Assembly: GCA_003223215.1 (NCBI GenBank)
Contig: QHYH01000112.1
Location: 1 to 64,000 of the forward strand
Direction of reading: 5' to 3'
Length of the DNA: 64,000 nucleotides
Origin: Acidobacteriota bacterium
GTDB taxonomy: Bacteria > Acidobacteriota > Terriglobia > Acidiferrales > UBA7541
This document shows, one piece after another, positions 1-9,715 of the stretch. The position numbers and the translations under genes were made by a program. Under the pieces are notes generated by a model that saw only the letters and a program-made list of their open reading frames with translations, ran no database searches and was not told the origin of the DNA. The stretch's first letter is position 1. Each line of letters starts with the position of its first letter.

Positions 1-564
1 ATCGAGTCCCTGACTGGCATAAAACTGCGCATGGGGAATGAGCCGGCTGGCGTCATCGAGAGTGGCGTGAAGAAAGGCCTGCATGCGGCCGCCATCCTTC
101 ACCCGCCGGACCCAAGGGCCGAACAGCATGTCGCCCTGCCAGATCTGATTGCTGAGTTCGGCCTCAAACTTCTTGTGCGCCTGGGGTGCAAGCAGTTGCT
201 TTTCTGACAGACCGCGTTGTTTGAGGAAACGGTAGAGCGTGGAAGCGGAGATCGCGGGCGTGTCCTGACCGGAAGACAAGGCCAGTTCGCGCAGCAGAGT
301 CGTGCCGGTGCGATGCGGGTTCTCGCGCTTGAGACGTTCGATGAGGCTGGCCAGTTGCGGAGTGACGGTGCGGGACTGTCCGCGGTCCTGGCGCGGCTTG
401 GGAGCCAATGCCTCGAAACCGCCGTTGCGATAGCGCAGCGCCCAATCGAGCAGCGTATCGACGGAAACTGCTGTTCGTTTCGAATGCGGGATGTCGTAGG
501 TGCGGGCGGCGATCTCCTGGGCGCGGCGCGTGAGTTCGCCGCGGGGAAGGCGTTCAATAAACAA
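1..564 (-). CDS. DDE-type transposase/integrase, 3'-truncated by window edge
   Basis: Reading the minus strand gives 188 codons without a stop from 564 to the left edge. An N-terminal helix-turn-helix-like part is followed by a stretch with TLYRFLKQRGLSEK, then IWQGDMLFGPW and LDDASRLIPHAQFY. These resemble the first two acidic positions of the RNase-H-like integrase core of the IS481/Mu-type families. The third catalytic residue (Glu) would lie beyond the window. No ATG exists in this frame after the upstream stop, so TTG at 564 is the most likely start; alternatively the 5' end is lost. No inverted repeat could be identified. The family (broad DDE transposase) is fairly sure, the exact IS group is not. 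Confidence 0.8.
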   Translation of the reverse strand, partial: MFIERLPRGELTRRAQEIAARTYDIPHSKRTAVSVDTLLDWALRYRNGGFEALAPKPRQDRGQSRTVTPQLASLIERLKRENPHRTGTTLLRELALSSGQDTPAISASTLYRFLKQRGLSEKQLLAPQAHKKFEAELSNQIWQGDMLFGPWVRRVKDGGRMQAFLHATLDDASRLIPHAQFYASQGLD

Positions 565-1220
565 GAGGCGCGATTAATGCAAAACCGCCGAGCCTTCCAC
601 CGTTCGAGATCCTACATCCAATTCAACCAACCACAGACGCAGGAATACCGCGTCGAAATGTATCCCGGCGTGATCTGCTCCGCGGTTCACGCTGCAACCC
701 GGTGCGCTTTCGCGATCACCACCCTACATCCCGGATCTAATTTGAAGAATCTTGTTTATGAAGAAGGGAAAAAACGAGGCTCGTTACAGCAGCCTAAAAA
801 AGTCAGTCACTCTCCCCGGACATCCCTCTCGCTCCGGCAGGCAAGGGACGATCGACACAAGTCGACTCTGTCTCGAACGTTCTCCCATTCCCGAAACCGG
901 GTGATAATTTGACATCGACGTTACATATTCCTGACATTTTCCGTCTGCTTTTTTCCTACGCTTGCGGTGCTCTTCCAGCTCGAGAGTCGGACCAAGGGAG
1001 GGAAATTGCGGGAACGAGGAAACGTCGGTGTGTCGCACGCCGGATCCCACTTACTGAGGGAACATACCATTTTCCGTTCCCATCCGAACAGAATTACAAA
1101 CTTTACGGTTGCTACTTGAACTATGGCAGCGCTGTACCCCAACACGGCTCTATCCTCTGGCCCTTCTCCGTCTTGGAATGAGTTCAACCTCACTACTTGC
1201 CGTGAAATAAGGAGCCTCAA
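565..1220. other. Intergenic region, no convincing gene
   Basis: Short open frames occur on both strands but none has recognisable protein character. The right end carries AAGGAG just before the ATG at 1221, the ribosome binding site of the following pseudogene. Otherwise nothing seen. Confidence 0.5.
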
Positions 1221-2215
1221 ATGATTGAGAGATTCAACTCATCGCTCAGGCATGTGCTCGGATGTCTTATTGGCGTGGGCCTCGTCGCTTCGCCACTGTT
1301 TGCGTCCGACGATGCACCGGTTCTCAAGAAACTCAAGAAAATTTCGACATTGTCTTCGACTGTGCCGTCAAACGGCGACGTCAACCCCTACGGACTCGTT
1401 CGTGTCCCAAATACGATTGGGAATCTGCGAGAGGGTCACTTTCTGGTGAGCAACTTCAACGCGAGTTCGAACCTACAGGGCACTGGAGCGACGATTGTAG
1501 ATATCTCACTATATCTCACCAAGTGGAGCGCCCACGCTCTTCGCCCAAATAGATCCAAGCAAGTTACCTGGCCCATGCCCGGGAGGAGTTGGCTTAACGA
1601 CAGCTCTCGCAGTGCTGCGTTCAGGCTGGGTTATTGTCGGCAGCTTGCCGACTTCTGATGGCACTTCCGCCACTGCACAAGCCGGTTGCTTAATCGTCCT
1701 CGACAGCGAGGGCAACCTGGCGGAGACGATTCACGGTTCGCTGATCAATGGCCCTTGGGACGTGACCGCGGTCGATGGCGATCGGGAGCTGTGCTGTTTG
1801 TCACCAATGTGCTCAATGGCCGGTTGCGGCCAACGGAGGAATTGTGAACCAAGGTACCGTCGTGCGCTTGAACCTTGCAGTTTCGGAAAAACAGATGCCC
1901 GTTCTTGAATCCGTCACTATTGTCGGCACTGGATTCGCTGAGCGTAGCGACCCGGCAGCACTGGTCATCGGCCCTACCGGTTTGGCGCTCTCACCAAGCT
2001 GCAAGCAATCCGGAAACAATTGCTGGACTCCTTTCGGGGAGGATGAGCCCGTGCTGTACCTTGCAGACAGCTTGAACAACCGCATTGCAGTAATTACCGA
2101 TCCTCTTACACGTATGAGCTTTCATGCGAGGGCGAAACGCCAGTTTCGAACCAGTTTTCGCCCCTCTACTTCAAACTGGTACTTTCTGAATCGCATCCCG
2201 ATCACGAGCTGGTGA
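1221..2215 (+). pseudogene. Frameshifted secreted NHL/beta-propeller-like protein
   Basis: The start has a good AAGGAG site and a signal peptide (hydrophobic GCLIGVGLVASPLFA). The message then moves between frames. Frame one covers about the first 95 residues to GTGATIVDIS. A second frame continues with FAQIDPSKLPGPCPGG, GWVIVGSLPTSDG and NGPWDVTAVDG. A third continues with VNQGTVVRLNL and YLADSLNNRIAVITD. Joined, these read as one secreted beta-propeller-like protein of a type common in soil acidobacteria. At least two frame breaks (near 1510 and 1795) are needed, and the 3' end degenerates after about 2115. Either a decayed gene or uncorrected indels; the degenerate tail favours decay. Confidence 0.7.
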
Positions 2216-2392
2216 TGTGCTCCCCTGTTCGAGCACGCGCCGGAAGCATCTCGAATAATCGTTCTTCATGCAGATTCTCAAATTGCTCGCTGACCCCAGC
2301 AGGGTATTATATGGAAATCGTGCGCTCGCCCGGCCATTGCATGCCGGAACGGTTGGGGAAAGCGCTTGATTCGCACGGGAGCGGCCAGATCA

Positions 2393-3118
2393 ATGGATAC
2401 GGTTCTAGTCGTAGAAGATAGTCGCGCGATGCAACGCACACTCCAACGGCTTTTCGAATCGGATTCTTTGCATGTGCAGATTGCCCCCGACGGTCCGAGC
2501 GGCCTGGAATTCTTCCGTAAACAGCTGCCCAGTGCCGTGGTGTTGGATTTGAAGCTTCCTGGAATTTCAGGCAAGGAATTATGCCGTGAATTCAAGATCA
2601 TCGCAGCCTCGGTGCCCATAGTTGTCTTGAGCGCCAATTCCGAGGTTGAGGACAAAGTTCTGCTCCTAGAATTGGGTGCGGATGATTACGTCACCAAACC
2701 ATTCAGCCCGAAAGAGCTCTTGGCGCGTGTCCGCCGGGCAATGCGGCGAACCGGTGAGCCGCAACAAACAACCACCCAGGTGGCTGTCAAGCCCGTAAAT
2801 CATGAGGTTCTGGAATTTGGTGATGCCCATGTTGATTTCACAAGTATGGAGGCGGCCCGCGCTGGCAAGCCCATCACGCTGACCACACAAGAATTCAAAT
2901 TATTAAAGTATCTTGTCTCGTCCCCGGGAAGGGTCATTTCGCGCGAGGAACTTCTCAACGAGGTATGGGGTTATCAAAATTACCCTTCTACTCGGACAGT
3001 GGACAATCATATCCTCCGGCTTCGCCAGAAACTTGAACCTGACCCTGCCTGCCCCCGATATCTGATGACCATGCACGGCGCGGGATATAAGTTTGTTCAA
3101 GGGGGAGGGATGTCTTGA
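2393..3118 (+). CDS. OmpR/PhoB-family response regulator
   Basis: A DNA-binding two-component regulator of about 241 residues. The receiver domain occupies roughly residues 1-120, with acidic pocket residues E8/D9, the phospho-acceptor D52 in VVLDLKLPG, and the conserved Lys in VTKPF. The C-terminal half is a winged-helix domain (LTTQEFKLLKYL, then TVDNHILRLRQKLE). An upstream TTG at 2366 is in frame, but ATG at 2393 puts the first beta strand (TVLVVEDS) at the N-terminus as is usual, so it was chosen. It lies 31 bases before a histidine kinase on the same strand, its likely partner. Confidence 0.93.
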   Translation: MDTVLVVEDSRAMQRTLQRLFESDSLHVQIAPDGPSGLEFFRKQLPSAVVLDLKLPGISGKELCREFKIIAASVPIVVLSANSEVEDKVLLLELGADDYVTKPFSPKELLARVRRAMRRTGEPQQTTTQVAVKPVNHEVLEFGDAHVDFTSMEAARAGKPITLTTQEFKLLKYLVSSPGRVISREELLNEVWGYQNYPSTRTVDNHILRLRQKLEPDPACPRYLMTMHGAGYKFVQGGGMS

Positions 3119-3149
3119 TTCAAAGACAAAACTCTGCGATTGAAACCCA

Positions 3150-4916
3150 ATGAAAGCCTTGCGACTGCGATCACAGCTGCTGATTGCTGCTCTGCTGATC
3201 ATTCTCGGATTGACCGGCTCGCTGTTGCTGTTCATTCGACATGCCGTGACCGTCGAGATTCAAAAACAGGTGCGTGATGGCACCGAGGAGTCCGTGCACG
3301 CCTTTGAAAGCGTCCAACGGCAGCGCGAACTCCAACTCTCTCGCACGGCAGCCATGTTAGCGGAACTCCCCACGCTCAAGATGCTGATGTCCACCGAACA
3401 TGCCCTTACCATTCAAGATGGCTCGCGAACTTTCTGGAAGCTTGCCGGGAGCGACCTTTTCGTTCTAGCTAAGCCTGACCGAGAAGTTGTCGCGCTGCAT
3501 ATGAACAAGCCAGGATCGTCAGCCGCCACAGCGGAACGCGATCTCAAACGTTCCATGGATCTGGCGGAGGACCCTTCCTGGTGGTACGACGACGGCCGCC
3601 TTTATTGGGTATTCTTACACCCTATCACTTCGGGGGCCGGAGACACCATCCGGCCACTGGGCATTCTGGCAGTGGGCTATCAGATTGATTCGGGAGTCGC
3701 ACAGCAGTTGGCCATCGCCGCAGAAAATCAAATCGCTTTGACTACAGGGGATTCCGTCATTGCCTCGACACTTTCTGCCCAAGATGAAGCCAGACTTCAG
3801 CGGCGAATCGGGTCAGGCCTCTCCCCAGAAGAAATTACCTCCGGGGAGATCGTTCTAGAGACCGGGCGTTACGCGTTTTCGTCCGTCTTGTTGCACGGAT
3901 CTTCGCCGTTCCCGGTGCGCTGCTATGTGATGATGCCACTTGCACCGGCGACCGCATTCCTGAAGCACCTGAATTATTCGATTTACCTGATGGGTGGCTT
4001 GGCGGTTCTGTTTGGCGCGCTGCTCTTTGGGTTTGTCGCCCGCACTATCACTCGTCCGCTCGATAATCTCGTTGCAGGCGTAAAAGCGCTGGCCGGCGGC
4101 GACTTTACCTATTCGATTACGCCGCGTGGCAGCACTGAATTGGTTGAACTTAGCACCTCATTTGCTCGGACGCGCGGCCAGTTGCTGACATTGCAGCAGC
4201 AGAGAATCGAAACGGAGCGGATTGCTGCTTTGGCTCGTGCGGCAAGTTCCATTTCGCATGATCTTCGTCACTACCTGGCAACTGTTGTCGCCAACGCAGA
4301 GTTTCTCTACGAAGCCGACGTGCTGAAACTCAAGAAAAGCGAGATCTACGAGGAAATCAAGACGGCTGCCAACCAGATGACGGACCTCATTGATTCGCTT
4401 CGTGAATTGTCCTACCAGCGTAGCGCAATATCTCCCACTCTAGCGCGAATCGATCAGGTAATTCGGCGGGCGATCGAAGCAATCCATGGAAGACCGGAAT
4501 TCCGGAACTCCCGAGTGGTCCTGGTGACGCCCGAGGACCTAGAGGGCATGTTCGATTCGCGGAAGTTAGAACGGGTCTTCTTTAACCTGATTCTCAACGC
4601 CTGCGAGGCAACGCCAGGCCCTGACGGTACAATCACAGTCGATGCAAGGAAGGAGGGAAACGCTTTCGAAATTCGCGTCCGGGACAACGGTCCGGGTATT
4701 CCAGAAACTATCCGAGACACACTTTTTGACGCTTTTGTCAGTTTCGGCAAAACCAATGGTACGGGTTTGGGTTTGGCTATCGTGAGCAAAATTGTGCAAG
4801 ACCACTCTGGCACGGTTTCCGTCGAACAGACCTCCGAATCCGGGACGACGGTCCTCGTGCGCCTTCCCCTATCGGGCCAATCCAATCCTCACCCCGCGAT
4901 TTCCTCTCGACTTTGA
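3150..4916 (+). CDS. Membrane sensor histidine kinase
   Basis: A 588-residue kinase. A transmembrane segment (residues about 9-28) precedes a periplasmic sensor region of roughly 240 residues that looks double-CACHE-like, then a second membrane segment near 280-300 and a HAMP linker (ITRPLDNLVAGVKAL). The phospho-accepting His is about residue 370 in ISHDLRHY, with Arg in place of the more usual Pro-region spacing. The ATPase domain shows NLILNACEATP, VRDNGPGIP and GTGLGLAIVSKI. Expected to phosphorylate the regulator immediately upstream. The sensor half is clearly paralogous to that of the hybrid kinase at 7469-9715 (same MKA-RLR start, same LMST-AxTIQD and ILAVGYQID blocks). Confidence 0.93.
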   Translation: MKALRLRSQLLIAALLIILGLTGSLLLFIRHAVTVEIQKQVRDGTEESVHAFESVQRQRELQLSRTAAMLAELPTLKMLMSTEHALTIQDGSRTFWKLAGSDLFVLAKPDREVVALHMNKPGSSAATAERDLKRSMDLAEDPSWWYDDGRLYWVFLHPITSGAGDTIRPLGILAVGYQIDSGVAQQLAIAAENQIALTTGDSVIASTLSAQDEARLQRRIGSGLSPEEITSGEIVLETGRYAFSSVLLHGSSPFPVRCYVMMPLAPATAFLKHLNYSIYLMGGLAVLFGALLFGFVARTITRPLDNLVAGVKALAGGDFTYSITPRGSTELVELSTSFARTRGQLLTLQQQRIETERIAALARAASSISHDLRHYLATVVANAEFLYEADVLKLKKSEIYEEIKTAANQMTDLIDSLRELSYQRSAISPTLARIDQVIRRAIEAIHGRPEFRNSRVVLVTPEDLEGMFDSRKLERVFFNLILNACEATPGPDGTITVDARKEGNAFEIRVRDNGPGIPETIRDTLFDAFVSFGKTNGTGLGLAIVSKIVQDHSGTVSVEQTSESGTTVLVRLPLSGQSNPHPAISSRL

Positions 4917-5020
4917 GGAGCCGCTCTACTCCTGCGCCGCCTGAACGCCCATCGCCGGTACGCGGCTGTCCCACGGCTTGCAAGCACAAAAGCACAACTC
5001 CGCCGCAGCGAGTTGATTTG

Positions 5021-5785
5021 TTAAGGGTGAGGATACCCCTGCTGGGGAGGTGGCGGATAGTCCTGACCGTACTTGTTCTTATGTGACGGAGAGAACCCGG
5101 CGTCCTCGGGAACAACGATCGTGCCCAGGTTGCGACTATCACCGGAAATACGAACCATCCGCAAAAGCCCTTTCAATTCCTCCGGCAGACACCGCTCATA
5201 CCACACGTGCACGTCGTATTTTCCGTCTGTCACATTCGGAATTGCCAAGCCGCCGGACTTGTCAGTAACGGCGTAGTAAGGTGTATCCAACGCGATCACC
5301 ACTGCGCTCATCTCAGGATGGATGTTGCAGAAGAGAAAGCTGACACCGGCATGATCAAATCGCACGGAATTGGTTGCGCCTGCTTCATATAGTCCCAAGT
5401 CGAATCGCTTTCCATCGAACAGCGAGAAAACGTTGTGGAAGAACGGATCGCGATTCGGGAAATCAACGACAGAGCCCACGCGAACTACCGTGAGATGAGG
5501 CTGAAAGCTTTTGTTTTTTTGAACGACCCGCCATTTCTTGTCGGAGTGCTCCGACACAGAACCCACGGTTCCTGGATGATCAATGGGCAAAAGCCAAACG
5601 ACAACCTCCGAGGCGTCACGAACTGCGATGGGAGCCTTTAATTGCTTCGTGGACGCCGGCCTTTCGATCTTCACTTGTGCGGTCACGGCTTCTTCCTGGG
5701 CCACAAAGGGGTATCCAGCCAAGGTCCACGCGCCCCATAACCAGCATGTGCCAACGGCAAGACGACTAAATGAAATATTCCACAC
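5021..5785 (-). CDS. Secreted cupredoxin-type protein
   Basis: 254 residues with an N-terminal signal-like hydrophobic stretch (VGTCWLWGAWTLAG). A plastocyanin/azurin-like fold is indicated by FPNRDPFFHNVFSLF (first His ligand) and FCNIHPEMSAVV (Cys, His and Met ligands), a plausible type 1 copper site. It is followed by a carboxypeptidase-regulatory-like segment (GGLAIPNVTDGKYDVHVWY) and a Pro-rich tail. The start is GTG at 5785, overlapping the TAG stop of the upstream gene by one base (TAGTG), so translation is probably coupled to the beta-barrel-like gene. Likely periplasmic or surface electron carrier or copper-binding protein; the partner is unknown. Confidence 0.82.
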   Translation of the reverse strand: MWNISFSRLAVGTCWLWGAWTLAGYPFVAQEEAVTAQVKIERPASTKQLKAPIAVRDASEVVVWLLPIDHPGTVGSVSEHSDKKWRVVQKNKSFQPHLTVVRVGSVVDFPNRDPFFHNVFSLFDGKRFDLGLYEAGATNSVRFDHAGVSFLFCNIHPEMSAVVIALDTPYYAVTDKSGGLAIPNVTDGKYDVHVWYERCLPEELKGLLRMVRISGDSRNLGTIVVPEDAGFSPSHKNKYGQDYPPPPQQGYPHP

Positions 5786-7383
5786 TAGAATATGTACCCC
5801 AAGCTGAAATCTACAATGTTCGCCGTGTTCGGGTTACCGTCGAGAATGAAGGTCTTCGGTCTCCTGTACTCGAACGAAAGAACGAGATCGGACCTCGGCT
5901 GGTAAATGGAATTCACGAGCGCCGTCTGATTTTTGGCTAGGGGAAAGGGATAATAAGCCTGATTGCCTCCGTATTCGCGCAGGTTGGAGGCAAATGGATT
6001 GTCCTGGCCAAAGGCCCCGTTGAATTCCAGTTTAGGAGTCGCTTTGTATTTCAGTTGTGCCCAGCCTCCGATTGAATTGAGCCCGACGACCTTCGTAGCC
6101 GGGTTGAGAAGGGACCCCTTCCAGAGTACGGTCTGTCCGATGCCGCCACCAAGGCCGCCGGTCGCCCGTCCGCGATAAAACTCGGCCCTGAACTCGAACA
6201 ACTTGCCGAATGGCAGCGTAAGGTCACCTGTCGCGACCCACCCGTCAACGGAACGGCCATTTCCCCAGAACTGCCTGCCATAGTAGCCGCCCGCCCCCAC
6301 CACCATGTCTTGGCCATGGATTTCTCTTGCCCAGGCAAGCCGCGTGGCATAGGCCGGCTGTCCGGAAGATTCTCCCCAGGTAGGATATCGATAGTAGTCT
6401 GAGGGAGGCACATCGCCGGACAAGGAATTGAGAATCCCTCCTTGTAGTGACAAAGATGAATTGTCCGAAAGAGTGATCCGGTGTTCCACGCGAATTTGTG
6501 GCGCCCAATTCCAGAGATTTCCGGAATACGCCAGCGCCGGAGTCGCAAGCGTCGCTAACGACGTAGGCGCCAGCGGCGCGATGAACAACGTGTCCTGCCC
6601 TGCGATGATCGAAGTCTTGTCCCAATCAAATCGAATCGTGCCGGTTCGCAAGCGGGCGATTCCGAAGGAAACGCCATTGGGCGCTTGTGGAAATCCCCCT
6701 GCAAAATCAAATTGAATCTCTGCGCTCGTGTGGGCTCCGCCGACGGTTGGACCAAACCCTTGAATTCCAATTTGAGATTGACGCAATGAACCTCCAAAAG
6801 TGCCGTTGGAAGATAGCGCAGTACCTGCACTGGCCAGTTGCGGAAAGTCCTGGTTCTCTACAGTTCCACGATTCGCGTACATATTGAGGAGAACGATTCC
6901 GGACAAGCGGACGCGGTACTTAGAGGAGCTTTCCACTTTCGTCTGGTTGTGTTCCGAGATTTTTGCATCCTGGAGTTGCTGATTCTCTTCGAGCTTGCTG
7001 AGCCGCTCCTCGGTCGTTGAAGCAGAAGGAGCAGCGGTCGGGCCGGGTTGTGCGGAGGCCACTCCGCCAGGTTGGCCGGAAGATGCAAGGAGCTGCGACT
7101 TGGTGGCATCCAACTCTTGTCGCAACGCCACGGACACGGCCTGCATCGACTCCTGTTGCGCCTTTAGGGTTTTGACCTGGGCGCTGAGCTCCTGCACTTT
7201 CGCTTGGAGTTGCCGGAGCAAAGCGCTGACGTTCCCAGGCTCGATGTGCTGCGTTGACGCCTCTGCATCTTGAGACGTCTCTGTGCTTGCGCTTTGCCCA
7301 AGAGCACGGTGCGGCTGCGCTAGTAAGCTCCATATCACTACGCACACCCAAAGGATTACCTTCCGCCACTCTCTGGCATGCAT
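5785..7383 (-). CDS. Porin-like outer-membrane beta-barrel protein
   Basis: 532 residues. Signal peptide at 1-29 (ending HRALG/Q), then a coiled-coil segment around residues 48-90 (LLRQLQAKVQELSAQVKTLK), a low-complexity Ala/Pro/Ser linker, and a long region of alternating polar/hydrophobic strands ending in an aromatic residue (SLGYIF), the usual outer-membrane barrel terminus. This layout resembles trimeric porins with periplasmic coiled coils (phosphate-selective/OprP-like or OprB-like), but the exact family is not assigned. GAGGAGG precedes the ATG at good spacing. It is in an operon with the cupredoxin downstream. Confidence 0.72.
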   Translation of the reverse strand: MHAREWRKVILWVCVVIWSLLAQPHRALGQSASTETSQDAEASTQHIEPGNVSALLRQLQAKVQELSAQVKTLKAQQESMQAVSVALRQELDATKSQLLASSGQPGGVASAQPGPTAAPSASTTEERLSKLEENQQLQDAKISEHNQTKVESSSKYRVRLSGIVLLNMYANRGTVENQDFPQLASAGTALSSNGTFGGSLRQSQIGIQGFGPTVGGAHTSAEIQFDFAGGFPQAPNGVSFGIARLRTGTIRFDWDKTSIIAGQDTLFIAPLAPTSLATLATPALAYSGNLWNWAPQIRVEHRITLSDNSSLSLQGGILNSLSGDVPPSDYYRYPTWGESSGQPAYATRLAWAREIHGQDMVVGAGGYYGRQFWGNGRSVDGWVATGDLTLPFGKLFEFRAEFYRGRATGGLGGGIGQTVLWKGSLLNPATKVVGLNSIGGWAQLKYKATPKLEFNGAFGQDNPFASNLREYGGNQAYYPFPLAKNQTALVNSIYQPRSDLVLSFEYRRPKTFILDGNPNTANIVDFSLGYIF

Positions 7384-7468
7384 AACTGCCTCCTCGGCAA
7401 CGCCAACCGTCTCAAGGCAAACAAACAGTCTTTCATTATGCGGGAAAACAAGGTTTTCGGGCTGGACT

Positions 7469-9715
7469 CTACACCTTTGTTTCGCTGGGCTGTTTGCCAG
7501 GACTTACACCCAAGACTTGTCGCACTTCTTCGAGAAGGGTCAACCGGGAAAACGGCTTCTGCAAGACACTTGCTCCATGGGCCATTTTCTCACCTTTCTT
7601 TTCTGAGAATTCCGTATAACCGGTCATCAGAATGACCCGAAGGTTGGGGCGTAGGCGTCGAAGCTTCTCAGCTAGGTCCACACCATTCATCCGTGGCATG
7701 ACCATATCGGTAAGCAAAAGATGAATTTGGTCCGGGTAATTCATCGCGAATCTCAAACCTTCGGCCCCGTCCTGAGCTTCCAGAACTTTATAGCCACTAC
7801 TCTTCAAGAATTCGGATGCCAACTCCCGCACCGCAGTTTCATCTTCAACCAACAGGATCGTCTCGCTGCCCCCCGGCATCGAATCGGCCTCAGTAATTCC
7901 GTCCCTGGCGCTTACCGGTTTTCTGCAACTTGGCAGGTAAATCTCGAAGGTGGCTCCTCTGCCTTTTTCGCTGTCAACCCAAATGAACCCGCCGCTTTGT
8001 TTAACGATGCCGTAGACCGTTGCGAGCCCGAGCCCTGTTCCCTTCCCCACCTCCTTCGTCGTGAAGAAGGGTTCGAAGATGTGTGCTTTTGTTGCCGCAT
8101 CCATTCCATGGCCGTTGTCTGATACGGAGAGTAAAACGTAGTCTCCCGGAAGCATCGGCGGACGCTTGGCCGCTTCAACCGCATCCATCGCTACGTTTTT
8201 CGTTCGAACAGTAATTTTGCCCCCATCGGGCATCGCGTCCCGGGCATTTATTGCCAGATTCAGAATGACCTGTTCCATTTGACCCGGGTCGGCAAGCACT
8301 GCGGAAAGCTGGTGCTCCGGCAGAAAGCCAAACTCTATGTGCTCGCCGATCAATCTTGGAATCATTTTGTTCATTTCCGAAATAATTAGATTTAGATCTA
8401 TCACTCTTGGTAGAAGCACTTGCATGCGGCTGAACGCCAACAGTTGCCGGGTCATTGATACCGCGCGGTCGGCGGCTTTCTGAATTTGATCCAGATGTTT
8501 TCGCTGAGAAAGATCAACATCCTTGCGGTCCAACAGAAGATCGCTATTCCCCCGTATGACGGTCAGGAGATTGTTGAAATCGTGAGCCACTCCCCCGGCC
8601 AGCCGGCCAACCGCTTCCATCTTATGAGCCTGTCGGAGCCGGTCTTCAAGCTGGCGTTGTTCCCCCTGTGTTTTCTGAATGCTCGCCCTCATTCGACCGA
8701 ACGCGTTGGTGACTTTCCCGACTTCGTCACCTCCAGTTGATTGCAGTGGATATTCGAAATCCCCTTCTTCAAGTGCACGTACACCCGCTACAAGATTTGA
8801 CAAAGGTTTTGTAAACGTATGGGAGACCAGTAATACCAGGGCGCCGCCGGCCAGCACGCTCAACAATCCAAGCCCCAACAGGATGCGGTTAAGCCGGCTG
8901 AGAAACTCAGTTGCCTTGTCCAAGGAGGTGAGCACACTCAGAGTCACGGGAAGCTCGTCACCTTTAGACAATCGGACAGTACTAACCAGATATTTCTCGC
9001 TACCAAGCTGAAACTCTTGCGGAGCGTCAACGGTATCTACGTTTTCCACTGGTCCCAGGGACGAAAGACTGTCTCTCGCAGCTTGCGGGAGCGAGCTTGC
9101 CAAAGTCGTGTTCCCTGACCGAAACGCAATTTCATTCGACACAATACTGCTGAATTCCCGTGCTACCCGATCGTCAATTTCATGTCCCACCGCCAGGACG
9201 CCGATAACCGAGCCCTCTCCAGGTGCGCCAAAATAGATCGGCTGGAGCCATACTTCATAAAGATGTCCACGACCAAGCCACCAGTTCCGCCCTTCTTCTC
9301 GCTGCATGGATTTCCGGAGCAAACCCGTGGCAACATCCTTGCTGAAGTCATCAGACTTCCCCTGCAAGCCCACAACGTCCCCAGTCCGGTTGCCAAGAAC
9401 CATTAAATCAGTCCCTGAGACACGGAGAACGCTTGCGGATTCATCTTGAATCGTAACGGCATCTTGCGTGCTCATCAAAGCCCGCAAGTTGGGGAGATTA
9501 GCTACCATGGCAGCGGAACGCGCCAGGGTGATCTCGCGCTGCTCGGCGAATGTTTGATAGGTTTTGACGGAACTGCGCAGTTCGTCGTGCAAGGACCCCC
9601 GCACACGCTTTTCAACGCTGTAGCTTACGATCGCGAGGGTGGCCGCGGTCATCCCGGCAATGATGGCGAGGAGTGAGATGAGGAACTTGGTCCGCAATCG
9701 AATAGCCTTAAACAA
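7469..9715 (-). CDS. Hybrid sensor histidine kinase with C-terminal receiver
   Basis: 748 residues. The membrane segment (LLAIIAGMTAATLAIVSY), periplasmic sensor, second membrane segment and HAMP (FTKPLSNLVAGVRAL) parallel the kinase at 3150-4916. The kinase core is of the AGGVAHDFNNLL type, with NLAINARDAMPDGG, VSDNGHGM and GTGLGLATVYGIV. A C-terminal receiver (ILLVEDETAVRE; LLTDMVMPRMNG with the phospho-Asp; MTGYTEF; LQKPF) ends the protein. The start is TTG at 9715, chosen because the following residues FKAIRLR align with the ATG-started KALRLR of the paralogue. No output domain is present, so it may signal through the upstream regulator or an unlinked one. Confidence 0.92.
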   Translation of the reverse strand: MFKAIRLRTKFLISLLAIIAGMTAATLAIVSYSVEKRVRGSLHDELRSSVKTYQTFAEQREITLARSAAMVANLPNLRALMSTQDAVTIQDESASVLRVSGTDLMVLGNRTGDVVGLQGKSDDFSKDVATGLLRKSMQREEGRNWWLGRGHLYEVWLQPIYFGAPGEGSVIGVLAVGHEIDDRVAREFSSIVSNEIAFRSGNTTLASSLPQAARDSLSSLGPVENVDTVDAPQEFQLGSEKYLVSTVRLSKGDELPVTLSVLTSLDKATEFLSRLNRILLGLGLLSVLAGGALVLLVSHTFTKPLSNLVAGVRALEEGDFEYPLQSTGGDEVGKVTNAFGRMRASIQKTQGEQRQLEDRLRQAHKMEAVGRLAGGVAHDFNNLLTVIRGNSDLLLDRKDVDLSQRKHLDQIQKAADRAVSMTRQLLAFSRMQVLLPRVIDLNLIISEMNKMIPRLIGEHIEFGFLPEHQLSAVLADPGQMEQVILNLAINARDAMPDGGKITVRTKNVAMDAVEAAKRPPMLPGDYVLLSVSDNGHGMDAATKAHIFEPFFTTKEVGKGTGLGLATVYGIVKQSGGFIWVDSEKGRGATFEIYLPSCRKPVSARDGITEADSMPGGSETILLVEDETAVRELASEFLKSSGYKVLEAQDGAEGLRFAMNYPDQIHLLLTDMVMPRMNGVDLAEKLRRLRPNLRVILMTGYTEFSEKKGEKMAHGASVLQKPFSRLTLLEEVRQVLGVSPGKQPSETKV

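Noticed and set aside
99-912. Open frames on both strands opposite the transposase
   Set aside because: The minus-strand frame without an ATG reads as a transposase with clear motifs; the other frames are Arg/Ser-rich shadows of it.
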